Assembly (NCBI RefSeq): GCF_003984625.1
Contig: NZ_RWKH01000013.1
Span: 62,001 to 126,000, forward strand
DNA length: 64,000 nt
Reading direction: 5' to 3'
Source of the DNA: Variovorax sp. DXTD-1
GTDB taxonomy: Bacteria; Pseudomonadota; Gammaproteobacteria; Burkholderiales; Burkholderiaceae_C
Within the stretch, counting starts at the first letter, position 1. The number at the start of each line of letters is the position of its first letter. Shown here piece by piece: positions 33,212-41,193 of this stretch. The position numbers and the translations under genes are program-made. The notes below the pieces were generated by a model that saw nothing but the letters and a program-made list of their open reading frames with translations, made no database searches and was not told the origin of the DNA.

Positions 33212-34438
33212 TCAGGCCAGCAGGTCGCTCAGCGTGCGGGCAATCACCTTGGTGGCGCGGCGCAGGTCCTCGAGCACCACGCGTTCATCGCTGCGCTTGG
33301 CATGCGATTCGAGCACCGTGCGCGGGCCGGCGCCGTAGATCACGCCCGGAATGCCGGCTTCGCCATACAGGCGCACGTCGGTGTAAAGGGGCGTGCCCAT
33401 GGCCTTGATCGGTTCGCCGAACACGTCGTGGCCGTGCTTCTGGATGGCATCGACCAGCGGCTTGTTGCCCGCGAGCGGCTTCATCGAGTTAGCGAGCAGC
33501 AGGCGCTTGATCTCGACCGTGATGCCGGTGCTCTGCGCGGCCGCATCCGCAATCACCTTGCGGATCGTGGCTTCGACCTCGACCGGGTTTTCTTCGGGAA
33601 TCATGCGGCGGTCGAGCTTGAACACCACCTTGCCGGGAACCACGTTGGTGTTGGTGCCGCCTTCGATGCGGCCCACGTTGAGGTACGGGTGCGTGATGCC
33701 CTCGACCTTCGATGTCACCTGCTGGTAGAGCGTGTTCTGCGCATACAGCGCGTTGAGGATCTTCACCGCGCCCTGCAGCGCATCGACGCCGGTGGTGGGA
33801 ATGGCCGCATGGGCCATCTTGCCGTGCACCGTCACTTCCATCTGCAGGCAGCCGTTGTGGGCGGTGACCACTTCGTAGCTGAAGCCGGCCGCGATCATCA
33901 GGTCGGGCTTGGTGAGCCCCTGCTTGAGCAGCCAGCCCGGGCCGAGGATGCCGCCGAACTCTTCGTCGTAGGTGAAGTGCAGTTCCACGCTGCCCTTGGT
34001 CGGCTTGGCCACGGCTTCGAGCGCGCGCAGCGCGAAGGTAAAGCTCGCGAAGTCGCTCTTGCTCACGGCGGCCGCGCGGCCGTAAAGGCTGCCGTCGGCA
34101 ATTTCGCCGCCGTACGGGTCATGCGTCCAGCCTTCGCCGGGGGGCACCACGTCGCCGTGCGCATTGAGGGCCACGGTGCGGCCGCCGGCGCCGTAGGGGC
34201 GGCGCACGATCAGGTTGGTGATCGACTCGAGGCCGTAGTCCTTCACCTCTTGCTCCGGCACGGCGTGCTTCTCGGCGTCCAGGCCGAAGTCCTTCAGCAG
34301 TTCGGCCGTGCGCTCGGCGTGCGGTGCGTTGTTGCCGGGCGGGGTGTCGGTGGGCACGCGCACCAGTTGCTGCAGGAACTGCACTTCTTCGTCGAAGTGG
34401 GCGTCGATCCAGGCGTCGAGCTTGGCGTAGTCGGTCAT
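33212..34438 (-). CDS. M20-family amidohydrolase/peptidase (ArgE/DapE-like), atypical metal site
   Basis: A 408-residue M20 hydrolase that normally uses two zinc ions to cleave amides. Metal ligands are seen in NAHGDVVPPG, in the glutamate pair YDEEFGG and in the late histidine VLESHAKRSDER. The motif usually reading G-R-G-x-x-D-x-K-G here reads GRAAAVSKSD, so the bridging aspartate is a valine. A dimerisation domain sits between. It is 11 bp after the UraD-AllC fusion and lies at the end of that operon, so it may act on a ureide such as ureidoglycolate or a carbamoyl amino acid (inference). Confidence 0.87.
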   Translation of the reverse strand: MTDYAKLDAWIDAHFDEEVQFLQQLVRVPTDTPPGNNAPHAERTAELLKDFGLDAEKHAVPEQEVKDYGLESITNLIVRRPYGAGGRTVALNAHGDVVPPGEGWTHDPYGGEIADGSLYGRAAAVSKSDFASFTFALRALEAVAKPTKGSVELHFTYDEEFGGILGPGWLLKQGLTKPDLMIAAGFSYEVVTAHNGCLQMEVTVHGKMAHAAIPTTGVDALQGAVKILNALYAQNTLYQQVTSKVEGITHPYLNVGRIEGGTNTNVVPGKVVFKLDRRMIPEENPVEVEATIRKVIADAAAQSTGITVEIKRLLLANSMKPLAGNKPLVDAIQKHGHDVFGEPIKAMGTPLYTDVRLYGEAGIPGVIYGAGPRTVLESHAKRSDERVVLEDLRRATKVIARTLSDLLA

Positions 34439-34449
34439 GTGTTTTCTTT

Positions 34450-36228
34450 TCAGTGCGCTTGTTCGGCGGCGAGGTCGTTCAGCAGGTTCTGGAACGCCTG
34501 CACCGCGAGCTGAATGTCGTCGTTGGTGCTCGATTCGAGCGGGTTGTGGCTGATGCCCGAGTTGATGCCGCGCACGAAGAGCATGGCCTGCGGCATCACC
34601 TCGTGCAGCTTCATTGCGTCATGGCCGGCGCCGCTGGGCATGCGAAAGAGCGGAATGCCCAGTGCATCGACTGCCTTTTCCCAGCGCTGCTGCCAGTCCG
34701 GCGCGCTGGGCGCGGCGGACGCGCGCATCGTTTCTTCGAGCTCATGGCGCACGCCGCGGCGTTCGCAGATGGCCTTGAGTTCGGCCAGCACATCGTCGGC
34801 CAGCGCATCGCGCTGCGCATTGTTCGGCGCGCGCAGGTCGAGGCTGAACTTGCAGCGCCCCGGCACCACGTTGATCGACCCGCTGGGCACTTCGAGCATG
34901 CCCACGGTGCCGACTGAGTCGCCGTCTTTCGCGGCGCGCTGCTCGGTGTACAGAATGAGTTCGGCCACCGCGGCGGCCGCGTCGCGGCGGCGGTCCATGG
35001 GCGTGGTGCCCGCGTGGCTGGCCGTGCCGATGATCTCGCCTACGTAGCGCACGCCGCCGTTGATGGCCGTGACGATGCCCAGCGGCAGGTCGAGCTCGGT
35101 GAGCACCGGGCCCTGTTCGATGTGCACTTCGACAAAACCGAGATACCGCGCCGGGTCGCGCTGGATCTTCGGAATGTCGGCTTCGTCCAGGCCCGCGTGC
35201 CGCATGGCTTCGCGCATGGTGATGCCGCCGGCGTCCTTCTGGTCGAGCCAGCGCGGATCGAAGTGCCCGATGAGCGCGCCCGAGCCCAGGAAGGTGGCCT
35301 TGTACCGCTGGCCTTCTTCCTCGGCAAAGCCCACCACCTCGAAGGCGAAGGGCAGGCGCCGGCCCTGGCGCTTGAGTTCGCGCACGCAGGCCATGGGCAC
35401 GAAGATACCCAGGCGACCGTCGTACTTGCCGCCGTTGCGCACGGTGTCGTAGTGCGAGCCGGTGAGCAGGGTCTTGGCATCGGGCGTTGAGCCTTCATAG
35501 CGGCCGACCACGTTGCCGACCGCATCGATGTGCACGGAGTCGAAGCCGCAATCGCGCATCCAGCTCGAAATCTGCTGCGCGCAGGCGCGGTGCGCGTCGG
35601 TCAGGTAGGTCACGGTGAGCTGGCCTTTTTCGGCGTAGCCCGGGTCGGTGTGCGCCGAGAGTGCCTCGTGCCAGTCCCACACGTCGTTGCCAAGCGAGAT
35701 GTCGGCGCCGAACTTGTCGTCCAGGCGAATCTCGGCAATGCGGTGGATGTTGCGCAGCGCCTCGCCGAGTTCGAATTCGGGGTGGTTGAAGAGGCGGCGC
35801 TCGAAGGTGTCGATGATCTCGCGCTTCGAAAGACCCGTGCCGCGCGGCCCACGCACCGCAAGAATGAAGGGAAAGCCGAACTTCGCGTTGTAGTCGGCGT
35901 TGAGCTTCTGGATTTTCGCGAACTCTTCGGGCGTGCAGTCGGTGAGGCCGGCCTTGCTCTGCTCGTTGGTCGATTCTGCCGTGAGCGTCTTGCTCACCAT
36001 GGCCTTGCCCGCGAGCTCGGGGTGGGCGCGAATGAGGCCGATCTTTTCGTCGGCCGACGAGGCGGCCAATGCCTGCACCAGCGCATGCTTCAGGTGCGCA
36101 AGCGAGCGGAAGGGGCGCGCGGCGAGTGCGCGTTGCGCAATCCAGGGCGAGTGCTCGTAGATGCCGTCGAGCAGGGCCACGGCTTCGGCCGGTACGGCCG
36201 CGTTGAGTTGGGCAATGGTGAGGCTCAT
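34450..36228 (-). CDS. Fusion: OHCU decarboxylase (UraD) + allantoate amidohydrolase (AllC)
   Basis: A 592-residue two-domain enzyme. Residues 1 to about 165 are OHCU decarboxylase (step three of uricolysis, giving (S)-allantoin), with the catalytic H69 in IRAHPELAGK and the substrate segment FGFPFILAVRG. From about residue 180 to the end is a zinc amidohydrolase of the AllC/HyuC group: metal residues lie in TGSHYDTVRNGGKYDG, GFAEEEGQRY, EVHIEQGP and GISHNPLE. That half probably hydrolyses allantoate to ureidoglycine/ureidoglycolate. ATG at 36228 overlaps the PuuE stop (ATGA), so the operon order is PuuE, fusion, M20. The two domains catalyse non-adjacent steps of one pathway. Confidence 0.92.
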   Translation of the reverse strand: MSLTIAQLNAAVPAEAVALLDGIYEHSPWIAQRALAARPFRSLAHLKHALVQALAASSADEKIGLIRAHPELAGKAMVSKTLTAESTNEQSKAGLTDCTPEEFAKIQKLNADYNAKFGFPFILAVRGPRGTGLSKREIIDTFERRLFNHPEFELGEALRNIHRIAEIRLDDKFGADISLGNDVWDWHEALSAHTDPGYAEKGQLTVTYLTDAHRACAQQISSWMRDCGFDSVHIDAVGNVVGRYEGSTPDAKTLLTGSHYDTVRNGGKYDGRLGIFVPMACVRELKRQGRRLPFAFEVVGFAEEEGQRYKATFLGSGALIGHFDPRWLDQKDAGGITMREAMRHAGLDEADIPKIQRDPARYLGFVEVHIEQGPVLTELDLPLGIVTAINGGVRYVGEIIGTASHAGTTPMDRRRDAAAAVAELILYTEQRAAKDGDSVGTVGMLEVPSGSINVVPGRCKFSLDLRAPNNAQRDALADDVLAELKAICERRGVRHELEETMRASAAPSAPDWQQRWEKAVDALGIPLFRMPSGAGHDAMKLHEVMPQAMLFVRGINSGISHNPLESSTNDDIQLAVQAFQNLLNDLAAEQAH

Positions 36229-37196
36229 GGTCGGCTTCCTGAGGCGGCAGATTCGAAGGGATGCGCCTGCTTCCAGTGCCGCGCGATGTCGACGCGCCGG
36301 CAGACCCACACGCGGTCGTGCTGGCCGATGTGGTCGAGAAAGCGCTGCAGCGCGGTAATGCGGCCGGGCCGCCCGAGCAGCCGGCAGTGCATGCCGATGC
36401 TCATCATCTTGGGGCTGTTGTCGCCGGCGGGGTCGCCTTCGGCATAGAGCGCGTCGAAAGTGTCCTTCATGTACTGGAAGAACGGGTCGGCATGCGAGTA
36501 GCCCTGCGGCAGCGCAAAGCGCATGTCGTTGCAGTCGAGCGTGTAGGGCACGATGAGCTGCGGCACCACGGTGCCGTCGGTCTTCCGCACCTTCATCCAG
36601 AAGGGCAGGTCGTCGCCGTAGTAGTCGCTGTCGTATTCGAAGCCGCCGTAGTCGGCCACGAGGCGGCGGGTGCGCGGGCTGTCGCGGCCGGTGTACCAGC
36701 CGAGCGCGCGCTCGCCGGTCAGCTTTTCGATCGCTTCCATGCCCAGGCGCATGTGCTCGCGCTCGGTGGCTTCGTCCAGGTTCTGGTAGTGAATCCAGCG
36801 CCAGCCGTGGCAGGCGATTTCATGGCCGAGTTCCTTGAAGGCGGTGGTGAGCTCGGGGTAGCGTTCCAGCGCCATGCCCACGCCGAACACCGTGAGCGGC
36901 AGGCCGCGCTTCTCGAATTCGCGCAGGATGCGCCACACGCCAGCACGCGAGCCGTACTCGTAGATGCCTTCCATGCTGATGTGCCGGTCCGGAAAGCTCG
37001 CCGGGTTGAACATTTCGGAAAGGAACTGCTCGGAGCCCGCGTCGCCGTGCAGCGTGGCGTTCTCGCCGCCCTCTTCGTAGTTGAGGACGAACTGCACCGC
37101 AATGCGCGCGCCGCCAGGCCATTGGGCATGCGGCGGGTTGCGGCCGTAGCCGACGAGGTCGCGCGGGTAGGGCAGGGTGGTGTCGTAGACGGTCAT
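36225..37196 (-). CDS. puuE: Allantoinase, polysaccharide-deacetylase type (PuuE)
   Basis: A 323-residue NodB-fold protein of the PuuE type, the cofactor-independent allantoinase that opens (S)-allantoin to allantoate. Typical blocks are the opening YPRDLVGYGRNPPHA, QFVLNYEEGGENATLHGD, GHEIACHGWRWIHYQ and the catalytic region DSDYYGDDLPFW. Length matches the family. It starts 15 bp after the stop of a GntR gene on the same strand and its own stop overlaps the start of the UraD-AllC fusion, so translation is coupled. Confidence 0.93.
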   Translation of the reverse strand: MTVYDTTLPYPRDLVGYGRNPPHAQWPGGARIAVQFVLNYEEGGENATLHGDAGSEQFLSEMFNPASFPDRHISMEGIYEYGSRAGVWRILREFEKRGLPLTVFGVGMALERYPELTTAFKELGHEIACHGWRWIHYQNLDEATEREHMRLGMEAIEKLTGERALGWYTGRDSPRTRRLVADYGGFEYDSDYYGDDLPFWMKVRKTDGTVVPQLIVPYTLDCNDMRFALPQGYSHADPFFQYMKDTFDALYAEGDPAGDNSPKMMSIGMHCRLLGRPGRITALQRFLDHIGQHDRVWVCRRVDIARHWKQAHPFESAASGSRP

Positions 37197-37211
37197 GAGG
37201 TCAAAGGCTTT

Positions 37212-37886
37212 TCAGGACAGTGCAAGCGAGATGTCGTTGGTCGGAACCTTGCGGTCGAACGTGAGGTTGGCCTCGACGTGTTCCAGGTGTTCGGTCATGA
37301 GGCGCACGGCGCGCTCTTCGTCGCGGGCGGCCAGTGCCTTCACGATGTCGGCGTGCTCGTCGTTGGAGTGCTCGGCGGCGCTGGTGCTCTGGTACATGAG
37401 CGTGATGAGGGCACAGCGCGAGATCAGCTCGCCGAGTATTTGCGCCAGCACCTGGTTGCCCATGAGCTCGGCCATGCGCACGTGGAAGTCGCCCAGCAGC
37501 TCGGTGCGGCCCGAAATGTCTTCGCCCGACACGGCGGACTTTTCGAGCGCCACGTGTTCCTTCAGCGCCTTGATCTTCGCGGGCGTGACGGTGCGCACGA
37601 ACTCGCGCGTCATCTCGGCCTCGAGCATTCGGCGCACCGCGAACACCTGGCGTGCCTCGTCGACCGCCGGTGCCGCCACGAAGGCACCGCGCGCGGGCTC
37701 GAGGCGAATGAGCTTGTTTTGCGACAGCTGGAACAAGGCCTGGCGCACCAGCGTGCGCGACACACCGAAGTGGTCGGCCAGCTTCTGCTCGGCCAGCTTG
37801 GTGCCGGGCTGCAGCCGGTGCTCGACGATCGCCTTGGTGAGCGCGTCGACGATCGAACGGGTGGTGGAGGACTCCATGTTTTTCAT
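37212..37886 (-). CDS. GntR-family (FCD) regulator of ureide operon
   Basis: About 224 residues from ATG 37886 (ATG 37877 is possible). The winged helix is LAEQKLADHFGVSRTLVRQA and the FCD domain contains LLGDFHVRMAELMGNQVLAQ and SNDEHADIVKALAARDEE. It heads the minus-strand operon GntR, PuuE, UraD-AllC, M20 and is divergent from UraH, with a TGTATACA site 22 bp upstream of its start. That position implies autoregulation and control of both divergent units. It is the sister of the GntR at 15696-16460; both may bind the same palindrome. Confidence 0.9.
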   Translation of the reverse strand: MKNMESSTTRSIVDALTKAIVEHRLQPGTKLAEQKLADHFGVSRTLVRQALFQLSQNKLIRLEPARGAFVAAPAVDEARQVFAVRRMLEAEMTREFVRTVTPAKIKALKEHVALEKSAVSGEDISGRTELLGDFHVRMAELMGNQVLAQILGELISRCALITLMYQSTSAAEHSNDEHADIVKALAARDEERAVRLMTEHLEHVEANLTFDRKVPTNDISLALS

Positions 37887-37907
37887 GATAGACCCAAAGC
37901 CGGTAAC

Positions 37908-37915
37908 TGTATACA
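37908..37915. promoter_or_regulatory. TGTATACA operator between GntR/PuuE operon and UraH
   Basis: The palindrome in the context ACTGTATACACTTT lies 22 bp from the GntR start and 66 bp from the UraH start. The 14 bases of that context recur unchanged at 39752-39765 before the urate oxidase gene. It can serve two divergent promoters. Confidence 0.7.
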
Positions 37916-37980
37916 CTTTTGTCCACCGGAATTTCCCGCCCCGACCGGAACCTCAAGGTTCATCATTGAAGGAGCGCCCC

Positions 37981-38331
37981 ATGGGCCTGAGCACCCACGT
38001 ACTCGACACGATGCACGGCGGCCCCGCCGCCGGCATGGAGGTGGCGCTGTACACCACCCAAGGCGACGATGCGACGCTGGTGAAGCGTTTCACGCTGAAT
38101 TCGGACGGCCGCAGCGACGGGCCGCTCTACGACAACAACTCGCTCAAGGCCGGCACCTACAGGCTGGTGTTCGACGTGGCGGGTTACTTCAAGGCGCGCG
38201 GCGTGAAGCTGCCCGAGCCCAATTTCCTGAACAAGGTGTCGCTGGACTTCGGCGTGGCGCACACCGACCAGCACTACCACGTGCCGCTGCTCGTGAGCCC
38301 GTGGAGCTACTCCACGTACCGCGGCTCCTGA
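37981..38331 (+). CDS. uraH: 5-hydroxyisourate hydrolase (transthyretin-like, UraH)
   Basis: A 116-residue transthyretin-related protein that hydrolyses 5-hydroxyisourate to OHCU, the step after urate oxidase. The motifs are STHVLDTMHG at the N-terminus and YHVPLLVSPWSYSTYRGS at the C-terminus, the diagnostic YRGS tetrapeptide. Catalytic residues lie in HVLD and the HYHVPLL region, and both are present. GGAGC sits 7 bp before the ATG. The gene is alone, divergent from the ureide operon and converging on a TonB-like lipoprotein gene 3 bp beyond its stop. Confidence 0.95.
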   Translation: MGLSTHVLDTMHGGPAAGMEVALYTTQGDDATLVKRFTLNSDGRSDGPLYDNNSLKAGTYRLVFDVAGYFKARGVKLPEPNFLNKVSLDFGVAHTDQHYHVPLLVSPWSYSTYRGS

Positions 38332-38334
38332 GGG

Positions 38335-38838
38335 TCAGTCGCCTTGCAGCTGCCCTTCGGTGAGCGTGTCGAGCTGGAAGCGCCCGCTCTTGTCCCACAG
38401 CCAGGTGTCGGTCCACGTGACCGCGCCGAGGCGCGTGGCCGCAGGGAAGGGCGCGGCCTGCAGCACGAAGCGTTCGATCTCGGCGATGACCTCGGGCGCG
38501 TGCTTGGGCGCGCGCATCCAGTGCAGCGACACCACCTTGCCGCCGGCATCGAGGTTGACCTGCAGCGTGCCGACCGCGTACAGCAGGGGCGGCAGCTGGC
38601 CGCTGTAGATGCGCGACCTGTTGGCTTCGTAGATGTGGCGCGCGGCATCGCGGCGGTACTCGCGCGCGGTGGCGGCATTCGACGCACGGGGCAGGGCACC
38701 CGCTCCGCCGCGATCGGTCTTGACGTCGCTCAGCTGTCCCGGAACAGTGCCGGTGCTCCCGCAGCCGGCAAGCCAGAGAGCGCAAGAAAGAACGGATGCC
38801 GCCAAGGCAAGGCGACGGGGCGTAAGCTGACGATTCAT
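38335..38838 (-). CDS. TonB C-terminal-like lipoprotein
   Basis: A 167-residue lipoprotein. The lipobox ends at C26 (ALWLAGC). The mature part has the TonB C-terminal-like fold seen in energy-transducer proteins: GTLQVNLDAGGKVVSLHWMR and PEVIAEIERFVLQAAPFPA. It lacks the proline-rich spanning region and membrane anchor of TonB itself, so it is a soluble, lipid-anchored TonB_C domain of unknown role. ATG at 38838 gives a normal lipoprotein signal. It is convergent with UraH. Confidence 0.8.
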   Translation of the reverse strand: MNRQLTPRRLALAASVLSCALWLAGCGSTGTVPGQLSDVKTDRGGAGALPRASNAATAREYRRDAARHIYEANRSRIYSGQLPPLLYAVGTLQVNLDAGGKVVSLHWMRAPKHAPEVIAEIERFVLQAAPFPAATRLGAVTWTDTWLWDKSGRFQLDTLTEGQLQGD

Positions 38839-38891
38839 CGCCGGGTTTATACCGTGAGTCTCGTGCAACCCCGCAACCGAAGGTATCGGAA

Positions 38892-39698
38892 ATGAACGGC
38901 ATGGTCGATCAATTGCTGGCGCGCCTTGCGCGCGAAGACGCGGTGCTGGTGCGCGTCGAATCGACCCAAGGATCGGCGCCGCGCGAGGCGGGCACCTGGA
39001 TGGCGGTGTGGGCCGAAGGGCTCACGGGCACCATCGGCGGCGGCCAGCTCGAGTTCCAGGCCACGCAGGAAGCGCGCGAACTGCTCGCGGGCCAGCGCGC
39101 CATCGACGGCACCCAGCGCTATCCGCTCGGCCCGAGCCTGGGCCAGTGCTGCGGCGGTGTGGTGTTTCTCTCGTACCGCCGCATCACGGCCGCCGATGCG
39201 CCCGTGTTGCAACGCGACCTGGTCGCGCAGCTCAAGCCCGTGGCGCTGTTCGGCGGCGGCCACGTGGGCGCGGCGCTCGCGCGGCTGCTGGCCACCCTGC
39301 CGTTTACCGTGCGCTGGATCGACAGCCGCGACGGCGTGTTCCCCGGGGCGCTGCCGGCGCAGATCGACACCGAGCATTCCGAGCCCGTGCAAAACGCCGT
39401 GGCCGCGCTTGCGCCGGGCAGCCGCGTGCTGATCATGAGCTTCAGCCATGCCGAAGACCTGGACATCGTCATCGCGTGCCTCAAGCGTTTGCGCACGCGC
39501 AACGACCTGCCCTACATCGGCCTGATCGGCAGCAAGACCAAGTGGGCCACCTTCAGCCATCGGCTCGAGGCGCGGGGCTTCACGCCCGAAGAACTGGCGC
39601 GCATCACCTGCCCGATCGGCGTGCCCGGCATCACCGGCAAGGAGCCGGAAGTGATTGCCGTGGCGGTGGCGGCACAGTTGTTGCAATCGCTGGGTTGA
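38892..39698 (+). CDS. xdhC: Xanthine dehydrogenase accessory protein XdhC
   Basis: A 268-residue protein of the XdhC/CoxI family, needed to sulfurate and insert the molybdenum cofactor into XdhB. N-terminal VRVESTQGSAPREAGTWM and GTIGGGQLE are hallmark blocks, followed by GQCCGGVVFLSY, the Rossmann segment PVALFGGGHVGAALARLL and the C-terminal PIGVPGITGKEPEVIAVAVA. It lies about 17 kb from xdhA and xdhB, next to urate oxidase, rather than following xdhB as usual. It is transcribed towards the urate oxidase, 223 bp away across an operator. Confidence 0.93.
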   Translation: MNGMVDQLLARLAREDAVLVRVESTQGSAPREAGTWMAVWAEGLTGTIGGGQLEFQATQEARELLAGQRAIDGTQRYPLGPSLGQCCGGVVFLSYRRITAADAPVLQRDLVAQLKPVALFGGGHVGAALARLLATLPFTVRWIDSRDGVFPGALPAQIDTEHSEPVQNAVAALAPGSRVLIMSFSHAEDLDIVIACLKRLRTRNDLPYIGLIGSKTKWATFSHRLEARGFTPEELARITCPIGVPGITGKEPEVIAVAVAAQLLQSLG

Positions 39699-39754
39699 AC
39701 AGGGTTTTCCCGGCGGCGACGCCTTCAAAAAAGCAAACCGCCACTTGCCAAAAC

Positions 39755-39762
39755 TGTATACA
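39755..39762. promoter_or_regulatory. TGTATACA operator upstream of urate oxidase
   Basis: The palindrome in the context ACTGTATACACTTT lies 160 bp before the urate oxidase start and 57 bp after the XdhC stop. Its 14-base context is identical to that at 37908. The distance to the start is longer than for the other three sites. Confidence 0.65.
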
Positions 39763-39921
39763 CTTTCAGTCCACAACAAGCCGCAGCGGAGCGAGGCCCA
39801 TGTCATGGAGCCTGCGTTCGCGGCACTTTCTCTGCTTACAGCGCCCGCAGTGGTGAGCAGGCTGAAGAAACCCCTTGGCGGCGCCCCCACGCGCCCAAGG
39901 GGTTGAGAGAGAGCACCTCAC

Positions 39922-41127
39922 ATGGAAAGTTACTACCTCGACTGGGCCAACCTGCTGCTGCGCTGGGTCCACGTCATCACCGCGATTGCCTGGATCGGCG
40001 CCTCCTTCTACTTCGTGATGCTGGACAACAGCCTCGAGAAGCCGCAGGACCCCGAGTCGCTCGACAAGGGCGTGGGCGGCGAGCAGTGGGCCGTGCACGG
40101 CGGCGGCTTCTACAACATGCAGAAGTACGCGCTGGCGCCCAAGAAGCTGCCGGACCACCTGCACTGGTCGTACTGGGAGAGCTACAGCACATGGATCACG
40201 GGCTTTGCGCTCTTCACCATGTCGTACCTGTGGAACGCCAGCACCTACCTGATCGACAAGAGCAAGATGGACTGGCAGCCCGGCGCGGCCATCAGCGTGG
40301 CGCTGGCCTTCTTCGTCGTGTTCTGGATGGTGTACGACGGCATCTGCCAGATCTTCGGGCGCCGCAAGCACGGCGACACCATCGTGGGCGTGCTGATCGC
40401 CATCTTCATCGTCTTCGCAACCTGGCTTGCCTGCCAATGGTTTGCGGGCCGCGCGGCCTTCCTGCTGGTGGGCGCCATGATGGCCACCACGATGAGCGGC
40501 AATGTGTTCTTCTGGATCATTCCGGGCCAGCGCAAGAACGTGCAGGCACTGCGCGAAGGCCGGCCGGTCGATCCGGTGCACGGGCAGCGCGGCAAGCAGC
40601 GCAGCGTGCACAACACCTACTTCACGCTGCCGGTGCTGTTTGCCATGCTGAGCAACCACTACAGCTTTACCTACACGCACAAGTACAACTGGATCGTGCT
40701 GCTGCTCATCATGCTGGGCGGCGCGGCCATTCGCCAGTTCTTCGTGGTGCGTCATCGGTTCAAGCTCGGCAACGCGGGCAACCCGCTGCCTTACGCGCTC
40801 ATCGGCATCGTGGTGCTGGGGCTCACCATCGTGTGGATGAAGCCCGAGCCGGCTGCCGCACCCGCGGCTGCCGCAGCAGCGCCCGCCGTGGCGTTCAAGG
40901 ACGTGCAGAAGGTGCTCGAGCAGCGCTGCTTCATGTGCCACGGCGCGGCCACGCAAATGAAGAACGTGCGTGTCGACACGCCCGACCAGGTGGCGGCGCA
41001 TGCCCAGGCCATCTACCAGCAGGTGGTGGTCACCAAGATCATGCCGATGAACAACGCAACCGGCATGACGGATGAAGAGCGCGCGCTGGTTGGCCGGTGG
41101 TTCCAGGCCGGCGCCAAGACGAACTAG
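39922..41127 (+). CDS. puuD: Membrane-bound urate oxidase with C-terminal cytochrome c domain (PuuD)
   Basis: A 401-residue PuuD-type urate oxidase. The N-terminal ~300 residues have eight hydrophobic segments, starting with LLLRWVHVITAIAWIGASFY, which carries the HV-I-A-W-I-G block of this membrane family. A short Ala/Pro linker (about residues 308-322) leads to a cytochrome c domain with CFMCH at residues 336-340 and a late Met in TKIMPMNNAT as axial ligand. It oxidises urate to 5-hydroxyisourate and passes electrons to the respiratory chain, so no H2O2 is formed. Transcribed alone or with the glycerate kinase gene 66 bp downstream. Confidence 0.93.
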   Translation: MESYYLDWANLLLRWVHVITAIAWIGASFYFVMLDNSLEKPQDPESLDKGVGGEQWAVHGGGFYNMQKYALAPKKLPDHLHWSYWESYSTWITGFALFTMSYLWNASTYLIDKSKMDWQPGAAISVALAFFVVFWMVYDGICQIFGRRKHGDTIVGVLIAIFIVFATWLACQWFAGRAAFLLVGAMMATTMSGNVFFWIIPGQRKNVQALREGRPVDPVHGQRGKQRSVHNTYFTLPVLFAMLSNHYSFTYTHKYNWIVLLLIMLGGAAIRQFFVVRHRFKLGNAGNPLPYALIGIVVLGLTIVWMKPEPAAAPAAAAAAPAVAFKDVQKVLEQRCFMCHGAATQMKNVRVDTPDQVAAHAQAIYQQVVVTKIMPMNNATGMTDEERALVGRWFQAGAKTN

Positions 41128-41193
41128 GTAGAGAGACAGAAGAGATAGACCGCGGTCAAGAGAGCCGGCCGCCGTTCGCCGCACAATCGCCGG

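Noticed and set aside
37887..37916. Upstream start for the GntR gene at 37916
   Set aside because: That start would lie inside the TGTATACA operator; starts at 37886 or 37877 fit the family N-terminus.
36261..38363. Plus-strand open frame opposite puuE and the GntR gene, running into uraH
   Set aside because: Shadow frame; the puuE and GntR readings have clear family motifs on the minus strand.
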